Source: Bacillus sp. N13C7 (GTDB lineage: Bacteria > Bacillota > Bacilli > Bacillales > Bacillaceae). Taken from it: a stretch of 64,000 nucleotides of DNA. Position 1 is the first letter of the stretch, and each line of letters starts with the position of its first letter. The DNA is taken from NCBI RefSeq assembly GCF_026790065.1, contig NZ_JALAMO010000005.1, forward strand, positions 124,001 to 188,000, read 5' to 3'. This document shows positions 1 through 9,214 of the stretch, in pieces. The notes beneath the pieces are model-generated. The model worked only from the letters and a program-made list of their open reading frames with translations. It made no database searches and had not been told where the DNA came from. A program made the translations under genes and the position numbers.

Positions 1-317
1 TTCTGGCGGATGTAATGAATATTGGCCAAATCAGCAATCTGCTGCATTTCCTTAAGTGTCTCCGTCTTGCCTTTTTCTCGCAGATTGAATTCCAATTCCG
101 CCGACCGATCAAAGTGATCTTCAATCGAGCGTTTGTTTCTCCCTGTAATAATCAGTATATCTTCAATTCCTGACTCTGCAGCTTCTTCTACAATGTATTG
201 AATTGCTGGTTTGTCAACGATTGGGAGCATTTCTTTTGGCTGCGCCTTTGTCGCTGGCAGAAATCTCGTTCCTAAACCCGCTGCGGGAATGACCGCTTTT
301 CTCACTTTTTTACTCAT
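1..317 (-). CDS. yngB: UTP-glucose-1-phosphate uridylyltransferase, partial (YngB)
   Basis: N-terminal part (about 105 residues) of a GalU-type nucleotidyltransferase that makes UDP-glucose from UTP and glucose-1-phosphate; the rest lies beyond the left edge of the window. Visible family hallmarks are the nucleotide-binding loop [20 protein letters not shown] near residue 10 and the following [14 protein letters not shown] stretch. The ATG at 317 is chosen because an AGGAGTG ribosome binding site sits just upstream; the ATG at 321 is out of frame and hits a stop at once. It follows yngA by only a few bases, and its ribosome binding site overlaps the end of yngA, so the two are almost certainly one operon. 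Assignment as YngB rather than the paralogue GtaB rests on the yngA-xynD neighbourhood. Confidence 0.9.
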   Translation of the reverse strand, partial: MSKKVRKAVIPAAGLGTRFLPATKAQPKEMLPIVDKPAIQYIVEEAAESGIEDILIITGRNKRSIEDHFDRSAELEFNLREKGKTETLKEMQQIADLANIHYIRQ

Positions 318-323
318 TCATCT

Positions 324-731
324 TCACTCCTGATCCTGTATGTTTTTCAGCGAATCTCCAAATACCCAGATTCGGTTTCCGATAAAATTCATCATCATCC
401 CGCCGATAGTGGCGGCGAGCTTACTCACCAAAAGCGAAAAACCGCCTTTTTGAAGCAAATAAAGCAGCAAAAAGGTGATCCCCGACGCGGCAATATTAAT
501 CATAAGAAAGCGCCCGATCTCTTTCCCGCCAGTCTTATGTTTTACACGAAACGTCCAATTCCGGTTCCACACATAGCTGTTGATGATACCTGCAGAATAG
601 GAGCAGATCTGTGCCGGCAGATAAGGGACATGACAAGCAGTAAGAAGAAAGAAAACACCAAAATCTATCAGCGTATTGCCGGCGCCTACGGTGCAAAAAC
701 GGCCTAATGTCTTTATTTTTTCTTTCAGCAT
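324..731 (-). CDS. yngA: GtrA-family membrane protein (YngA)
   Basis: A 135-residue integral membrane protein with four hydrophobic segments and the GtrA family pattern: FCTVGAGNTLIDFGVFFLL near the start, then YVWNRNWTF in the middle loop and NFIGNRIWVF near the end. GtrA proteins are thought to help move lipid-linked sugars across the membrane for cell-surface polysaccharide modification. Being directly upstream of and coupled to the UDP-glucose synthesis gene yngB fits that role; both would supply or flip a glucosyl carrier. The substrate is not known from sequence. Plus-strand reading frames over the same bases are shadows. Confidence 0.88.
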   Translation of the reverse strand: MLKEKIKTLGRFCTVGAGNTLIDFGVFFLLTACHVPYLPAQICSYSAGIINSYVWNRNWTFRVKHKTGGKEIGRFLMINIAASGITFLLLYLLQKGGFSLLVSKLAATIGGMMMNFIGNRIWVFGDSLKNIQDQE

Positions 732-1125
732 AACGGTACCTAATTTGACCTCCCTTCATAATAGATGCGGATGGCTATTATATTTGTTGATAGGGATTAC
801 TTTAGCGGACAGTGTTGAAAAAACAATTAATAAAATATGAACAAAACATGAAAAAACCGTATACCGCTTAATCGTTCTTATACTCTAGAAAAACAGCCGC
901 ATTGAACGGCTGTTTTTTTGTGCCTGAAAACTATTTTTATATACAAATATAAACGGAGTGTTAGCCCTATCTTAACAATGAATAAATGTATCCAGTTCCT
1001 ATGTAGAATCGAACACTAACTCCTCCAAAAGGTTCTATGCACAATTTTTTTAATGATGTAGGATGTTATATAAAGGTATTTATGGATAATTCTGTATCCC
1101 CTTTCGGTGTGATAAAAGGGAGACG
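732..1125. other. intergenic region with one hairpin terminator
   Basis: AT-rich stretch between yngA and the small reading frames ahead of xynD. It holds the yngA promoter region and one clear stem-loop (listed separately). No convincing gene was seen. Confidence 0.6.
889..920. terminator. bidirectional hairpin terminator
   Basis: AACAGCCG and CGGCTGTT arms around a short loop, with a T run on the plus strand and A run before it. No gene directly precedes it on the plus strand, which is unusual; it may insulate yngA from upstream transcription. Confidence 0.7.
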
Positions 1126-1233
1126 ATGATCAATCCTGTCTTTTTATTTTCTGGTCAATGGTCGCTAGGAATGGGGGGTTGGAACAAATTTGAAGAAGCG
1201 AGTGGTGCGATCACCTCGAAGGAAAGAGAATGA
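1126..1233 (+). CDS. small hypothetical ORF, 35 residues
   Basis: Starts with ATG after an AAAGGGAG ribosome binding site at good distance and encodes 35 residues (begins MINPVFLFSGQWSLGMGGW). Its TGA stop overlaps the ATG of the next small frame in an ATGA arrangement, typical of translational coupling. I recognise no family. It lies about 270 bases upstream of xynD on the same strand. It could equally be chance reading frames in an intergenic region. Confidence 0.3.
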   Translation: MINPVFLFSGQWSLGMGGWNKFEEASGAITSKERE

Positions 1234-1313
1234 AAACACACGAAGATGAGCTTTCAGAACAAGAACTCGGAACATTCGATTCATGTGCAAAATTAATATG
1301 TCAAATTAAATAG
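1230..1313 (+). CDS. small hypothetical ORF, 27 residues
   Basis: Begins at the ATG that overlaps the stop of the preceding 35-codon frame and is preceded by GAAGGAAAGAG. It encodes a short, acidic then neutral peptide (MKTHEDELSEQELGTFDSCA and seven more residues). No recognised family. Reality depends on whether both frames are conserved in relatives. Confidence 0.28.
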   Translation: MKTHEDELSEQELGTFDSCAKLICQIK

Positions 1314-1399
1314 TTTTCATCTATTTTATGCTTCATGACTGTAGTCTTCATATTCCGAAAGAAAATCCCTTATTTAAGGAAAAAGGAGGGTGTTAAGTT

Positions 1400-2941
1400 A
1401 TGCGTAAAAAGTGTAGCGTTTGTTTATGGGTTCTTGCTTTATTATTGAGCTGCTTATCTGCGAAGTCTGCGTATGCTGCCACCAGTACTACAATTGCAAA
1501 ACATATAGGAAATTCAAACCCGCTTATAGACCATCATTTGGGAGCAGATCCGGTTGCGCTGACCTATAATGGAAGAGTCTACATCTATATGTCAAGTGAT
1601 GACTATGAATATAATAGCAACGGAACGATTAAAGATAATTCATTTGCCAATTTGAATAGAGTATTCGTCATATCTTCAGCGGATATGGTGAACTGGACAG
1701 ACCATGGAGCCATTCCGGTAGCAGGTGCCAATGGAGCTAATGGAGGCCGTGGAATTGCAAAATGGGCCGGTGCGTCCTGGGCACCGGCAATCGCAGTAAA
1801 AAAAATCAATGGCAAGGATAAATTCTTCCTTTATTTCGCAAACAGCGGCGGAGGTATCGGGGTTCTCACCGCAGACAGCCCGATTGGTCCATGGACCGAC
1901 CCCATCGGAAAAGCCCTCGTAACGCCAAGTACGCCAGGAATGTCTGGTGTTGTATGGCTTTTTGATCCGGCAGTATTTGTAGATGATGACGGCACCGGTT
2001 ACCTATATGCCGGGGGAGGCGTTCCTGGCGGTTCAAATCCAACGCAGGGACAATGGGCCAGTCCTAAAACGGCAAGGGTCATAAAATTAGGGCCTGATAT
2101 GACGAGTGTTGAGGGAAGTGCATCTACAATTGATGCGCCTTTCATGTTTGAAGATTCGGGGTTGCACAAGTATAACGGAACATACTACTATACCTATTGC
2201 ATCAATTTCGGTGGCATACACCCGGCCGATAAACCCCCAGGCGAGATCGGCTACATGACCAGTTCAAATCCCATAGGTCCCTTTACATATAGAGGGCACT
2301 TCCTGAAAAATCCGGGTGCATTTTTCGGAGGCGGCGGAAACAACCATCATGCTGTTTTCAATTTTAAAAACGAGTGGTATGTCGTGTACCATGCGCAAAC
2401 TGTCAGTTCGGCTCTGTTCGGGGCAGGCAAAGGATACCGCTCTCCCCATATTAATAAGCTGGTGCATAATGCAGATGGATCTATTCAAGAGGTAGCGGCA
2501 AATTATGCAGGTGTAACACAACTTTCCAATTTAAACCCATATAACCGGGTAGAAGTTGAAACGTTCGCTTGGAATGGACGCATTTTGACAGAGAAATCGA
2601 CAGCACCCGGCGGGCCAGTAAATAATCAGCATGTAACAAGTATTCAAAATGGAGACTGGATTGCTGTAGGAAATGCAGACTTCGGAGCGGGCGGTGCCAG
2701 GACATTTAAAGCAAATGTAGCATCCACTTTAGGCGGGAAAATAGAAGTGCGCCTCGACAGTGCTGATGGTAAGCTTGTTGGAACTCTGAATGTACCTTCA
2801 ACAGGCGGAGCGCAAACCTGGAGAGAAATAGAAACTGCAGTAAGCGGGGCTACCGGTGTGCACAAAGTATTCTTTGTATTTACCGGAACAGGCACAGGAA
2901 ACTTGTTTAATTTTGATTACTGGCAGTTTACGCAAAGATAG
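1400..2941 (+). CDS. xynD: secreted arabinoxylan arabinofuranohydrolase (XynD)
   Basis: A 513-residue secreted GH43 enzyme that removes arabinose side chains from arabinoxylan outside the cell. A signal peptide occupies the first 26 residues, ending AYA-A. The five-bladed GH43 catalytic domain follows to about residue 375; the expected catalytic residues are present: Asp50 (HHLGADPVALTYNG, general base), Asp189 (VVWLFDPAVFVDDDG, pKa modulator) and Glu251 (APFMFEDSGLHKYNG, general acid). A C-terminal CBM6 xylan-binding module runs from about residue 380 (RVEVETFAWNG) to the end. AAGGAGGGTG precedes the start. It is followed 128 bases later by xynC, which attacks the same polymer. Confidence 0.95.
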   Translation: MRKKCSVCLWVLALLLSCLSAKSAYAATSTTIAKHIGNSNPLIDHHLGADPVALTYNGRVYIYMSSDDYEYNSNGTIKDNSFANLNRVFVISSADMVNWTDHGAIPVAGANGANGGRGIAKWAGASWAPAIAVKKINGKDKFFLYFANSGGGIGVLTADSPIGPWTDPIGKALVTPSTPGMSGVVWLFDPAVFVDDDGTGYLYAGGGVPGGSNPTQGQWASPKTARVIKLGPDMTSVEGSASTIDAPFMFEDSGLHKYNGTYYYTYCINFGGIHPADKPPGEIGYMTSSNPIGPFTYRGHFLKNPGAFFGGGGNNHHAVFNFKNEWYVVYHAQTVSSALFGAGKGYRSPHINKLVHNADGSIQEVAANYAGVTQLSNLNPYNRVEVETFAWNGRILTEKSTAPGGPVNNQHVTSIQNGDWIAVGNADFGAGGARTFKANVASTLGGKIEVRLDSADGKLVGTLNVPSTGGAQTWREIETAVSGATGVHKVFFVFTGTGTGNLFNFDYWQFTQR

Positions 2942-3068
2942 GACTTGTAATGGGACCGTTTAAAAACGAGACGCGTGAAGAACGGGCCAACACCGGAACT
3001 CGCCATTATGGATATGCCATGCAGATTTTCTAATACCGTAAAAGACACATGACGAAGGAGAGGAATAA

Positions 3069-4337
3069 ATGATTCCACGCATAAAAAAAACAATTTGTGT
3101 ACTATTAGTATGTTTCACTATGCTGTCAGTCATGTTAGGACCAGGCGCTACTGAAGTTTTGGCAGCCAGTGATGTAACAGTTAATGTATCTGCAGAGAAA
3201 CAAGTGATTCGCGGTTTTGGAGGGATGAACCATCCGGCTTGGGTTGGGGATCTTACAGCAGCTCAAAGAGAAGCCGCCTTTGGCAATGGACAGAATCAGT
3301 TAGGCTTCTCAATCTTAAGAATTCATGTAGATGAAAACCGAAATAATTGGTATAAAGAGGTGGAGACTGCCAAGAGTGCGGTCAAACATGGAGCAATCGT
3401 TTTTGCTTCTCCCTGGAATCCTCCAAGTAATATGGTTGAGACCTTTAATCGGAATGGTGACACATCGGCTAAACGGCTGAAATACGATAAGTACGCCGCA
3501 TATGCGCAGCATCTTAACGATTTTGTTACCTTCATGAAAAATAATGGTGTGAATCTTTACGCAATTTCAGTCCAAAATGAGCCTGATTACGCTCACGAGT
3601 GGACGTGGTGGACGCCGCAAGAGATCCTTCGCTTTATGAGAGAAAACGCCGGCTCGATCAATGCCCGCGTCATTGCACCTGAGTCATTTCAATACTTGAA
3701 GAATTTGTCGGACCCGATTTTGAACGATCCGCAGGCTCTTGCCAATATGGATATTCTCGGAACTCACCTGTACGGCACCCAGGTCAGCCAATTCCCTTAT
3801 CCTCTTTTCAAACAAAAAGGAGCGGGGAAGGACCTTTGGATGACGGAAGTATACTATCCGAACAGTGATAACAACTCGTCGGATCGATGGCCTGAGGCAT
3901 TGGATGTTTCACAGCATATTCACAATGCGATGGTAGAGGGGGACTTTCAAGCTTATGTATGGTGGTACATCCGAAGATCATATGGACCTATGAAAGAAGA
4001 TGGTACGATCAGCAAACGAGGTTACAATATGGCTCATTTCTCGAAGTTTGTGCGTCCCGGCGATGTAAGGATTGATGCAACGAAAAACCCTAATGCGAAC
4101 GTTTACGTGTCAGCCTATAAAGGTGATAACAAGGTCGTTATTGTTGCCATTAACAAAAGCAACACAGGTGTTAACCAAAACTTTGTTTTGCAGAATGGAT
4201 CTGCTTCTCAGGTATCCAGATGGATCACGAGCAGCAGCAGCAATCTACAACCTGGAACGAATCTCAACGTAACGGGCAATCACTTTTGGGCTCATCTTCC
4301 AGCTCAAAGCGTGACAACTTTTGTTGTCAATCGTTAA
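3069..4337 (+). CDS. xynC: secreted glucuronoxylanase, GH30 (XynC/YnfF)
   Basis: Endo-xylanase of family GH30 subfamily 8 that cuts the xylan backbone next to 4-O-methyl-glucuronic acid branches. The 422-residue product has a signal peptide of about 32 residues, a TIM-barrel domain and a small beta-rich C-terminal domain fused to it (from about residue 345). Catalytic acid/base Glu171 lies in ISVQNEPDYAHEW and nucleophile Glu260 in LWMTEVYYPNSD. It is preceded by GAAGGAGAGG and follows xynD on the same strand. A strong hairpin terminator lies downstream. Length and sequence match B. subtilis XynC. Confidence 0.95.
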   Translation: MIPRIKKTICVLLVCFTMLSVMLGPGATEVLAASDVTVNVSAEKQVIRGFGGMNHPAWVGDLTAAQREAAFGNGQNQLGFSILRIHVDENRNNWYKEVETAKSAVKHGAIVFASPWNPPSNMVETFNRNGDTSAKRLKYDKYAAYAQHLNDFVTFMKNNGVNLYAISVQNEPDYAHEWTWWTPQEILRFMRENAGSINARVIAPESFQYLKNLSDPILNDPQALANMDILGTHLYGTQVSQFPYPLFKQKGAGKDLWMTEVYYPNSDNNSSDRWPEALDVSQHIHNAMVEGDFQAYVWWYIRRSYGPMKEDGTISKRGYNMAHFSKFVRPGDVRIDATKNPNANVYVSAYKGDNKVVIVAINKSNTGVNQNFVLQNGSASQVSRWITSSSSNLQPGTNLNVTGNHFWAHLPAQSVTTFVVNR

Positions 4338-4383
4338 GGGCACCTAAGACCCGCAAACTCATTTTTCAATAGAATGTCTGAAT

Positions 4384-4418
4384 TTGCGATTTCCTGATCG
4401 GGAAATCGCTTTTTTATA
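4384..4418 (+). terminator. xynC terminator
   Basis: GCGATTTCC and GGAAATCGC arms around a four-base loop, followed by a run of T, about 50 bases after the xynC stop. Ends the xynD-xynC transcription unit. Confidence 0.85.
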
Positions 4419-4482
4419 GAAGGTATAGGCCAAATTAGGGAGAGAAGAAGTATGTACAAACAGCAAAGCTTACTTCTTGAGT

Positions 4483-4515
<33 letters not shown>

Positions 4516-4604
4516 GTAACTGAAAGAAATAAATTTCTGTCTCATTGTCAAAGTATACTTAAGTTAGTGAGACAGAAATTGAAATGTTACAGTTGAATGC
4601 CTAA

Positions 4605-4868
4605 TCAAAAAAATGGCGTTGTCAATCCATAATAAACTGCTTCTAAATCTTCCAGCGTCATATCGCCATATGCGCATTTGATAACCGAGTCAGCAAACAC
4701 ATCGTAGTCATAATCCGTTGAAAAACCTTGCTGTAGCTGTTTTTCGTAACCATCGATCTGTTCTTTTTGATGTTGGATGTCTTTTTCCTTACCTGGATAA
4801 TCCGGACCATTGATCACATCGTTCATTTCTTTGAACAGCACCATATACTGTCTCAATGTTTCATCCAC
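4605..4868 (-). CDS. ynfE: conserved hypothetical protein (YnfE)
   Basis: Small acidic cytoplasmic protein. An upstream ATG at 4967 would give 120 residues but would overlap the end of eglS and run through that gene's terminator. The GTG at 4868 is chosen because AAGGAGG sits eight bases before it, giving 87 residues beginning [15 protein letters not shown]. No enzymatic motif or membrane segment is visible. Its position between xynC and eglS matches ynfE of B. subtilis. Function unknown. Confidence 0.75.
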   Translation of the reverse strand: MDETLRQYMVLFKEMNDVINGPDYPGKEKDIQHQKEQIDGYEKQLQQGFSTDYDYDVFADSVIKCAYGDMTLEDLEAVYYGLTTPFF

Positions 4869-4903
4869 AACGTAAACCTCCTTGTTTTGCTGTATAAGAT
4901 GAT

Positions 4904-4938
4904 GAAAACGGACATCATTATTGCTGATGTCCGTCAAA
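4904..4938 (-). terminator. eglS terminator
   Basis: On the minus strand GACGGACATCA pairs with TGATGTCCGTTTTC around a short loop just after the eglS stop codon. Confidence 0.8.
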
Positions 4939-4945
4939 AGCTTAA

Positions 4946-6442
4946 CTACTTGGGTTCTTCTCCCCAAATCAGTTTTCCGTGATTATATAATGTGATGTTT
5001 TTCGTTGTTTTAAACGTATTTGATTGGAAAAAGGAATAATCTCCGTTTTGTGCATAATTGCACCAGTCATCATTATGAAGACGAAGCTGAATATTCCCTG
5101 TGCTTGCTCCCGGTAACAGTGTTCCATTTTTAAACCCTAGTTCTAAATAGGTATCTGCGCCTCGCTTAGGTTTATGTAACGTCACAAACTTGTGGGTCAC
5201 ATTTCCGCATCCGATCTGAGCGTAGTCACAATCAAAGTTTTGGCCTTTATTTTTCCCGTTATACCAGTAACGGACAGTAACATCTTTTAAATTTAACGTA
5301 GTGATGCCGTTATTTTTGATAAGAAGCTGCGGGCGGATTTGGTTTCCGTTCACACTCCCATCACCCGCTCTGTATTGCACAGATATACTGTTTTTCTGTG
5401 TGGGTTTATCTTGTGCTGGCGTTTCAGGACTGTTTTTAGTCGAATCTTTAGTGCCGAGAATGTTTTCTCTTACGAATGCTCCTGAAGCAGATAAATCTGA
5501 TAATGGCCAGCCGCCTGTTTTAGCTGCTCCCGGCTTTAAAGCTGAAGATGATTCCTGCTTATCAGAAAGATTCCAGTTGACCCAGCTGATGTTCTTGCTG
5601 TTGAGATAATTCAGCCATTCCCGCGACTGGTCAAGGAATACTCCGCCATTTCCGGAAGCATCGCTTGTCCCCCATTCCGTCACAAAAAGAGGCGCTCCTT
5701 TGCTGAGAGCATAGTTGGCTTTATCCCGTAAAAACTGGCCGTGTGTGCCGGCATAAAAATGAAGCGCGTACATGACATTTGCATCCTTTAGCTGATCATC
5801 GGCAGCATCATTTACATCCTGGCTCCATGTACCGGTTCCGACAATGATGATATTATCGGGATCATGTTTACGGATAACGGAAATGACTTCTTCCGCATAC
5901 GGTTTAATATCACGCTTCCAGTTCACATCGCCGTTTGGTTCATTTGCAATTTCATAAATGACGTTTGGCGTGTTTCCGTAAAGTCTTGACATTTCCTCAA
6001 AGAATTCTTTTGCCTTTTCTTTATGTTGATTCGGATTGCCATCATTTAAAATATGCCAGTCAATGATGACATATATCCCGAGCTCTTTTGCCGCTTCAAC
6101 CGCTTCTTTCACTTTGTTTTTCACAGAAGGATTATCAATATAGCCACCGTCTGCCGTATACATCGCCGCTCGGAAAACCGTAATGCCCCAATCGTCTCTC
6201 AGCCATTTTAAGCTGTCTTTATTGACAAAATCGCCGTACCATTGCAATCCATGTGAACTGATCCCCTTCAACTGCACCGCTTTCCCGTCTCGACTGACTA
6301 GCTGTGTACCTTTTAAGCTGAGCTGGCCATTTATGGATACTGGCGTTTTTGCCGCTGCTGCGGATGCAGCCGGCCCCAAGCTGCTGGTTGCCAATAATGC
6401 AATTAATAAACAAATGATTAAAAAAGAGACTGAACGTTTCAT
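4946..6442 (-). CDS. eglS: secreted endo-1,4-beta-glucanase (EglS/BglC)
   Basis: A 498-residue extracellular endoglucanase that cleaves beta-1,4-glucan. Domain order: signal peptide (about 1-29), GH5 TIM barrel (about 35-330), a Pro/Thr/Lys-rich linker (about 335-355) and a C-terminal CBM3 cellulose-binding module ([11 protein letters not shown] onward). Catalytic acid/base Glu168 is in YEIANEPNG and nucleophile Glu256 in [17 protein letters not shown] ribosome binding site precedes the ATG. It forms a plant cell wall locus with xynC and xynD on the opposite strand. Length agrees with the 499-residue B. subtilis enzyme. Confidence 0.96.
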   Translation of the reverse strand: MKRSVSFLIICLLIALLATSSLGPAASAAAAKTPVSINGQLSLKGTQLVSRDGKAVQLKGISSHGLQWYGDFVNKDSLKWLRDDWGITVFRAAMYTADGGYIDNPSVKNKVKEAVEAAKELGIYVIIDWHILNDGNPNQHKEKAKEFFEEMSRLYGNTPNVIYEIANEPNGDVNWKRDIKPYAEEVISVIRKHDPDNIIIVGTGTWSQDVNDAADDQLKDANVMYALHFYAGTHGQFLRDKANYALSKGAPLFVTEWGTSDASGNGGVFLDQSREWLNYLNSKNISWVNWNLSDKQESSSALKPGAAKTGGWPLSDLSASGAFVRENILGTKDSTKNSPETPAQDKPTQKNSISVQYRAGDGSVNGNQIRPQLLIKNNGITTLNLKDVTVRYWYNGKNKGQNFDCDYAQIGCGNVTHKFVTLHKPKRGADTYLELGFKNGTLLPGASTGNIQLRLHNDDWCNYAQNGDYSFFQSNTFKTTKNITLYNHGKLIWGEEPK

Positions 6443-6723
6443 ATATAGATCTTTCCTCCTTTAAACATTATATAAGGAATATGCCTACCGACTTACCACT
6501 CCCCCCTCCCTTCTCTTTGTTTAGCACGAACTCATTGTAAAAATCTTTCTCATCATTGTCTATCAACCTAATTTCTTGTTTTTAAGCAGCTTAAAACCCT
6601 GTCTATTTGCTCTTTTTGCCTTATTTCAGGTACAGCTGATACATGTTAACAAAACATAAAAGTGTTTAACCAGGACTTTACACGTTATTTTTTCATCTAA
6701 AAAAATTCCGCTTCTTTTCAGCA
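6443..6723. other. eglS upstream region
   Basis: AT-rich DNA between eglS and the alsT terminator, expected to carry the eglS promoter. I could not assign a single confident promoter and saw no gene. Confidence 0.5.
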
Positions 6724-6758
6724 AATAAAAAGCTGCATCCAATGAATTGAATGCAGCC
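6724..6758 (-). terminator. alsT terminator
   Basis: GGCTGCAT and ATGCAGCT arms followed by TTTTTATTT on the minus strand, directly after alsT. Confidence 0.85.
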
Positions 6759-6764
6759 GTGTTC

Positions 6765-8162
6765 TTATGCTTCTTGTTTCTCATCTTCCCAAGTTTCAGC
6801 GTTTTTCAGGCCCGGGATGTTTTTCGCTTTGAATACAGGATCAAGCCCTTGCTTACGCTGTTTCGCGTAATCCTTATACACTTTATAAGCAACGTTTGAC
6901 AGCAGCGCAATCACAATTAAGTTAATCAGCGCCATGATACCCATAAAGAGGTCCGCCATATCCCAAACGATTTGGAAGCCTGATAGAGATCCATAGACAA
7001 CCATAGCAATAACAGCGATACGGTAAATGTTCAGCCATGTCTTGCTAGTTTTAATAAATTCAATGTTTGTCTCGCCATAATAATAATTCCCGACAACTGA
7101 ACTGAAGGCAAACAGGAACATTGCGACAGCGATGAAGCTAGGCGCCCAGCCTCCAATATGATGATTAAGGGCAGCCTGCGTTACTTGGATACCATCACCT
7201 TTTGGTGCCACACTGTACAGCAAAATAATGAAGGCTGTAGATGTACATACGATAAAGGTATCGAAAAATACGCCTAATGTTTGAATAAAGCCTTGCTTTG
7301 CCGGATGCGATACATGAGCTGTCGCAGCCGCGTTCGGAGCGCTTCCCATTCCAGCTTCGTTTGAGAAAAGTCCGCGCTGAGCACCGATAACAATGATGCC
7401 TCCTAATCCGCCGCCGACGATTTGTTCAATACCGAAAGCATTTTTCACAATTGTTGCGATAATGCCAGGGAATGCTGTTATATTAGTAATAACGACAAAC
7501 AAAGCAATGAGAATATAAATGCCTGCCATAACCGGCACGATTAGCTGTGATACAGCCACAACACGTTTTAAACCGCCGAAAATGATAAACGCCGTTAAAG
7601 CTGCCAGAACAATGGCGACAACAATTTTATTGACATGGAATGCGCCATCTAATGCCCCCGAAATGGTGTTCGTTTGAACAGCGTTAAAGATTAAACCGAA
7701 TGAGACCGTAATTAAGACAGCAAAAACAATGCCGAGCCATCTGACCCCAAGGCCCTTTTGGATATAGTAGGCCGGTCCACCGCGGAAATCGTCTCCGTCC
7801 TTCACTTTATAAAGCTGCGCTAACGTACTCTCAACAAAACTCGAAGCCATCCCTACAGCAGCTACAACCCACATCCAAAATACAGCGCCCGGTCCGCCAG
7901 TTGCAATGGCTAAGGCGACACCAGTCAAATTTCCTGTACCGACTCGGGATGCGGCCGAAATAAAGAATGCCTGCATAGATGAAACACCTTTATTTCCTTC
8001 TGGTTTCTCCCCTACTATTCTGAACATTTCAATAAAATAGCGGAATTGGATAAAACCAAAACGTATGGTAAAAAATAATCCAAGCCCTATTAAAATATAA
8101 AATAGGTATTTCCAGATGAAATCACTTGGAATATTAATCAAACTGTTGAAAAAAGACTCCAT
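6765..8162 (-). CDS. alsT: sodium/amino acid symporter AlsT (glutamine/alanine type)
   Basis: A 465-residue polytopic membrane transporter of the AGCS (alanine or glycine:cation symporter) family, with about ten to eleven hydrophobic segments. Family signatures are visible: AFFISAASRVGTGNLTGVA near residue 65, and RGLFSNEAGMGSAPNAAATA near residue 265. In B. subtilis AlsT has been linked to sodium-coupled glutamine uptake. A perfect TnrA-type box lies about 45 bases upstream of the start, which fits nitrogen control. It is a single gene with its own terminator. Confidence 0.92.
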   Translation of the reverse strand: MESFFNSLINIPSDFIWKYLFYILIGLGLFFTIRFGFIQFRYFIEMFRIVGEKPEGNKGVSSMQAFFISAASRVGTGNLTGVALAIATGGPGAVFWMWVVAAVGMASSFVESTLAQLYKVKDGDDFRGGPAYYIQKGLGVRWLGIVFAVLITVSFGLIFNAVQTNTISGALDGAFHVNKIVVAIVLAALTAFIIFGGLKRVVAVSQLIVPVMAGIYILIALFVVITNITAFPGIIATIVKNAFGIEQIVGGGLGGIIVIGAQRGLFSNEAGMGSAPNAAATAHVSHPAKQGFIQTLGVFFDTFIVCTSTAFIILLYSVAPKGDGIQVTQAALNHHIGGWAPSFIAVAMFLFAFSSVVGNYYYGETNIEFIKTSKTWLNIYRIAVIAMVVYGSLSGFQIVWDMADLFMGIMALINLIVIALLSNVAYKVYKDYAKQRKQGLDPVFKAKNIPGLKNAETWEDEKQEA

Positions 8163-8205
8163 ATTTACCTCCCGTTTTCATCAATCACTATGAATTCGAT
8201 TTTGA

Positions 8206-8222
8206 TGTTAGATTTTTTAACA
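8206..8222 (-). promoter_or_regulatory. TnrA/GlnR box upstream of alsT
   Basis: The 17 bases TGTTAGATTTTTTAACA match the TnrA/GlnR operator consensus TGTNA-N7-TNACA exactly. It sits 44 to 60 bases before the alsT start codon, a position compatible with repression during nitrogen limitation. Binding is inferred from the sequence match. Confidence 0.75.
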
Positions 8223-8640
8223 TAACGAGTCTTATTATATCACAATATGTCGAATTAGGAAGTTTTTTCGTGAAGATTATTGTTCTAGATTGAGTTTTAC
8301 CCCTTTGGTCCTCTCTCTTTTATTTTCCCATGAATAAAAATATTTCATTTAAGCTTGTATTTAAAAAAAGAGATTCTTTTAAAAATGTAAGATTTTCTTG
8401 CCTGTCACTTTCTGTTTCCTAAGATAATTAAAGTTATAAATCCTAAACAACAAACATAACGTTTAAAATGTGTTTTCATTCACACCTTAGATCGGGTATA
8501 CATACACTAATAAAAGATATTTCTCTTTCAAAAATAAGCAAAAAGATATATACTTAACAAAGTGAACTTTATTTTTAAATTTAATAAATCAGGTTTACTT
8601 TGGGGATGAATTGGGGTATTATTATAAAAATATTCAGTAA
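8223..8640. other. intergenic region between alsT and the following small operon
   Basis: Very AT-rich; holds the divergent promoter regions. No gene seen. Confidence 0.5.
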
Positions 8641-8661
8641 TATTAAAGGGGGGCAGATCAT

Positions 8662-9015
8662 TTGAAAAAGGTAACGATATTGAAAGCATCCATCTTGTTC
8701 TTGGCGATTGCCAGTTTTCATTTGTTCTCAATTCCCCATGCCTTTGATATTGGCCATCATTATAAGGCTGTAGCTGACCAGCAGGAAATGCATGAAATGA
8801 AAGCCGGACAAAATGCAGATGATGAAAAGAAATCCATCACAGGAGCATTTACCCTGACCGCTTTATGGGCATTGGCTGTTCTGCTTGTAACCGCTGAAAG
8901 CAAACATACGGGTTACTCCCGGAGGCGACAGCGAAAGAAAAGCTTTATACTGGCCAAATTTTATCAATCGTCTTATTTTGGCAAACTTCATGTTCAACAT
9001 CACCCGATTATATAA
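8662..9015 (+). CDS. hypothetical membrane-associated protein
   Basis: A 117-residue protein starting at TTG after AAAGGGGGG. It has a hydrophobic N-terminal segment (about 7-25, possible signal anchor), a charged middle, a second hydrophobic stretch (TLTALWALAVLLVTA, about 65-80) and a very basic tail rich in Arg/Lys/His. No known domain recognised. It sits in the place of ynfC in the B. subtilis order but I cannot confirm identity. A 41-residue membrane peptide gene follows 24 bases later and is probably co-transcribed. Confidence 0.6.
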   Translation: MKKVTILKASILFLAIASFHLFSIPHAFDIGHHYKAVADQQEMHEMKAGQNADDEKKSITGAFTLTALWALAVLLVTAESKHTGYSRRRQRKKSFILAKFYQSSYFGKLHVQHHPII

Positions 9016-9039
9016 CAAAATATGAGGAGGCTGTTTAAC

Positions 9040-9165
9040 ATGTTGTTTATCTTAAGAATGGTGATTTTAGGCTTATTTTCTTTCACAGCGCTGAATTTAT
9101 TTGTATGGCAAGGAATCGAAGTCATTCATGCCGTAACGGATCTTTTCTCCAGCCATGAAAGCTGA
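9040..9165 (+). CDS. small membrane peptide, 41 residues
   Basis: ATG preceded by GAGGAGG; encodes MLFILRMVILGLFSFTALNL followed by 21 more residues, a single transmembrane segment with a short soluble tail ending SSHES. Ends just before a strong terminator shared with parC. Small size, strong ribosome binding site and conserved placement suggest it is real. Function unknown. Confidence 0.65.
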   Translation: MLFILRMVILGLFSFTALNLFVWQGIEVIHAVTDLFSSHES

Positions 9166-9179
9166 TTCATAAACAAACG

Positions 9180-9214
9180 AAACCCGCTCACATCATGCGA
9201 GCGGGTTTTTTATT
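9180..9214. terminator. bidirectional terminator between the small membrane gene and parC
   Basis: AACCCGCTC and GAGCGGGTT arms flanked by A and T runs, serving the plus-strand small genes and parC on the minus strand. Confidence 0.85.

Noticed and set aside
4605-4967. 120-residue version of ynfE
   Set aside because: Would overlap eglS and its terminator; the GTG at 4868 has a strong ribosome binding site.
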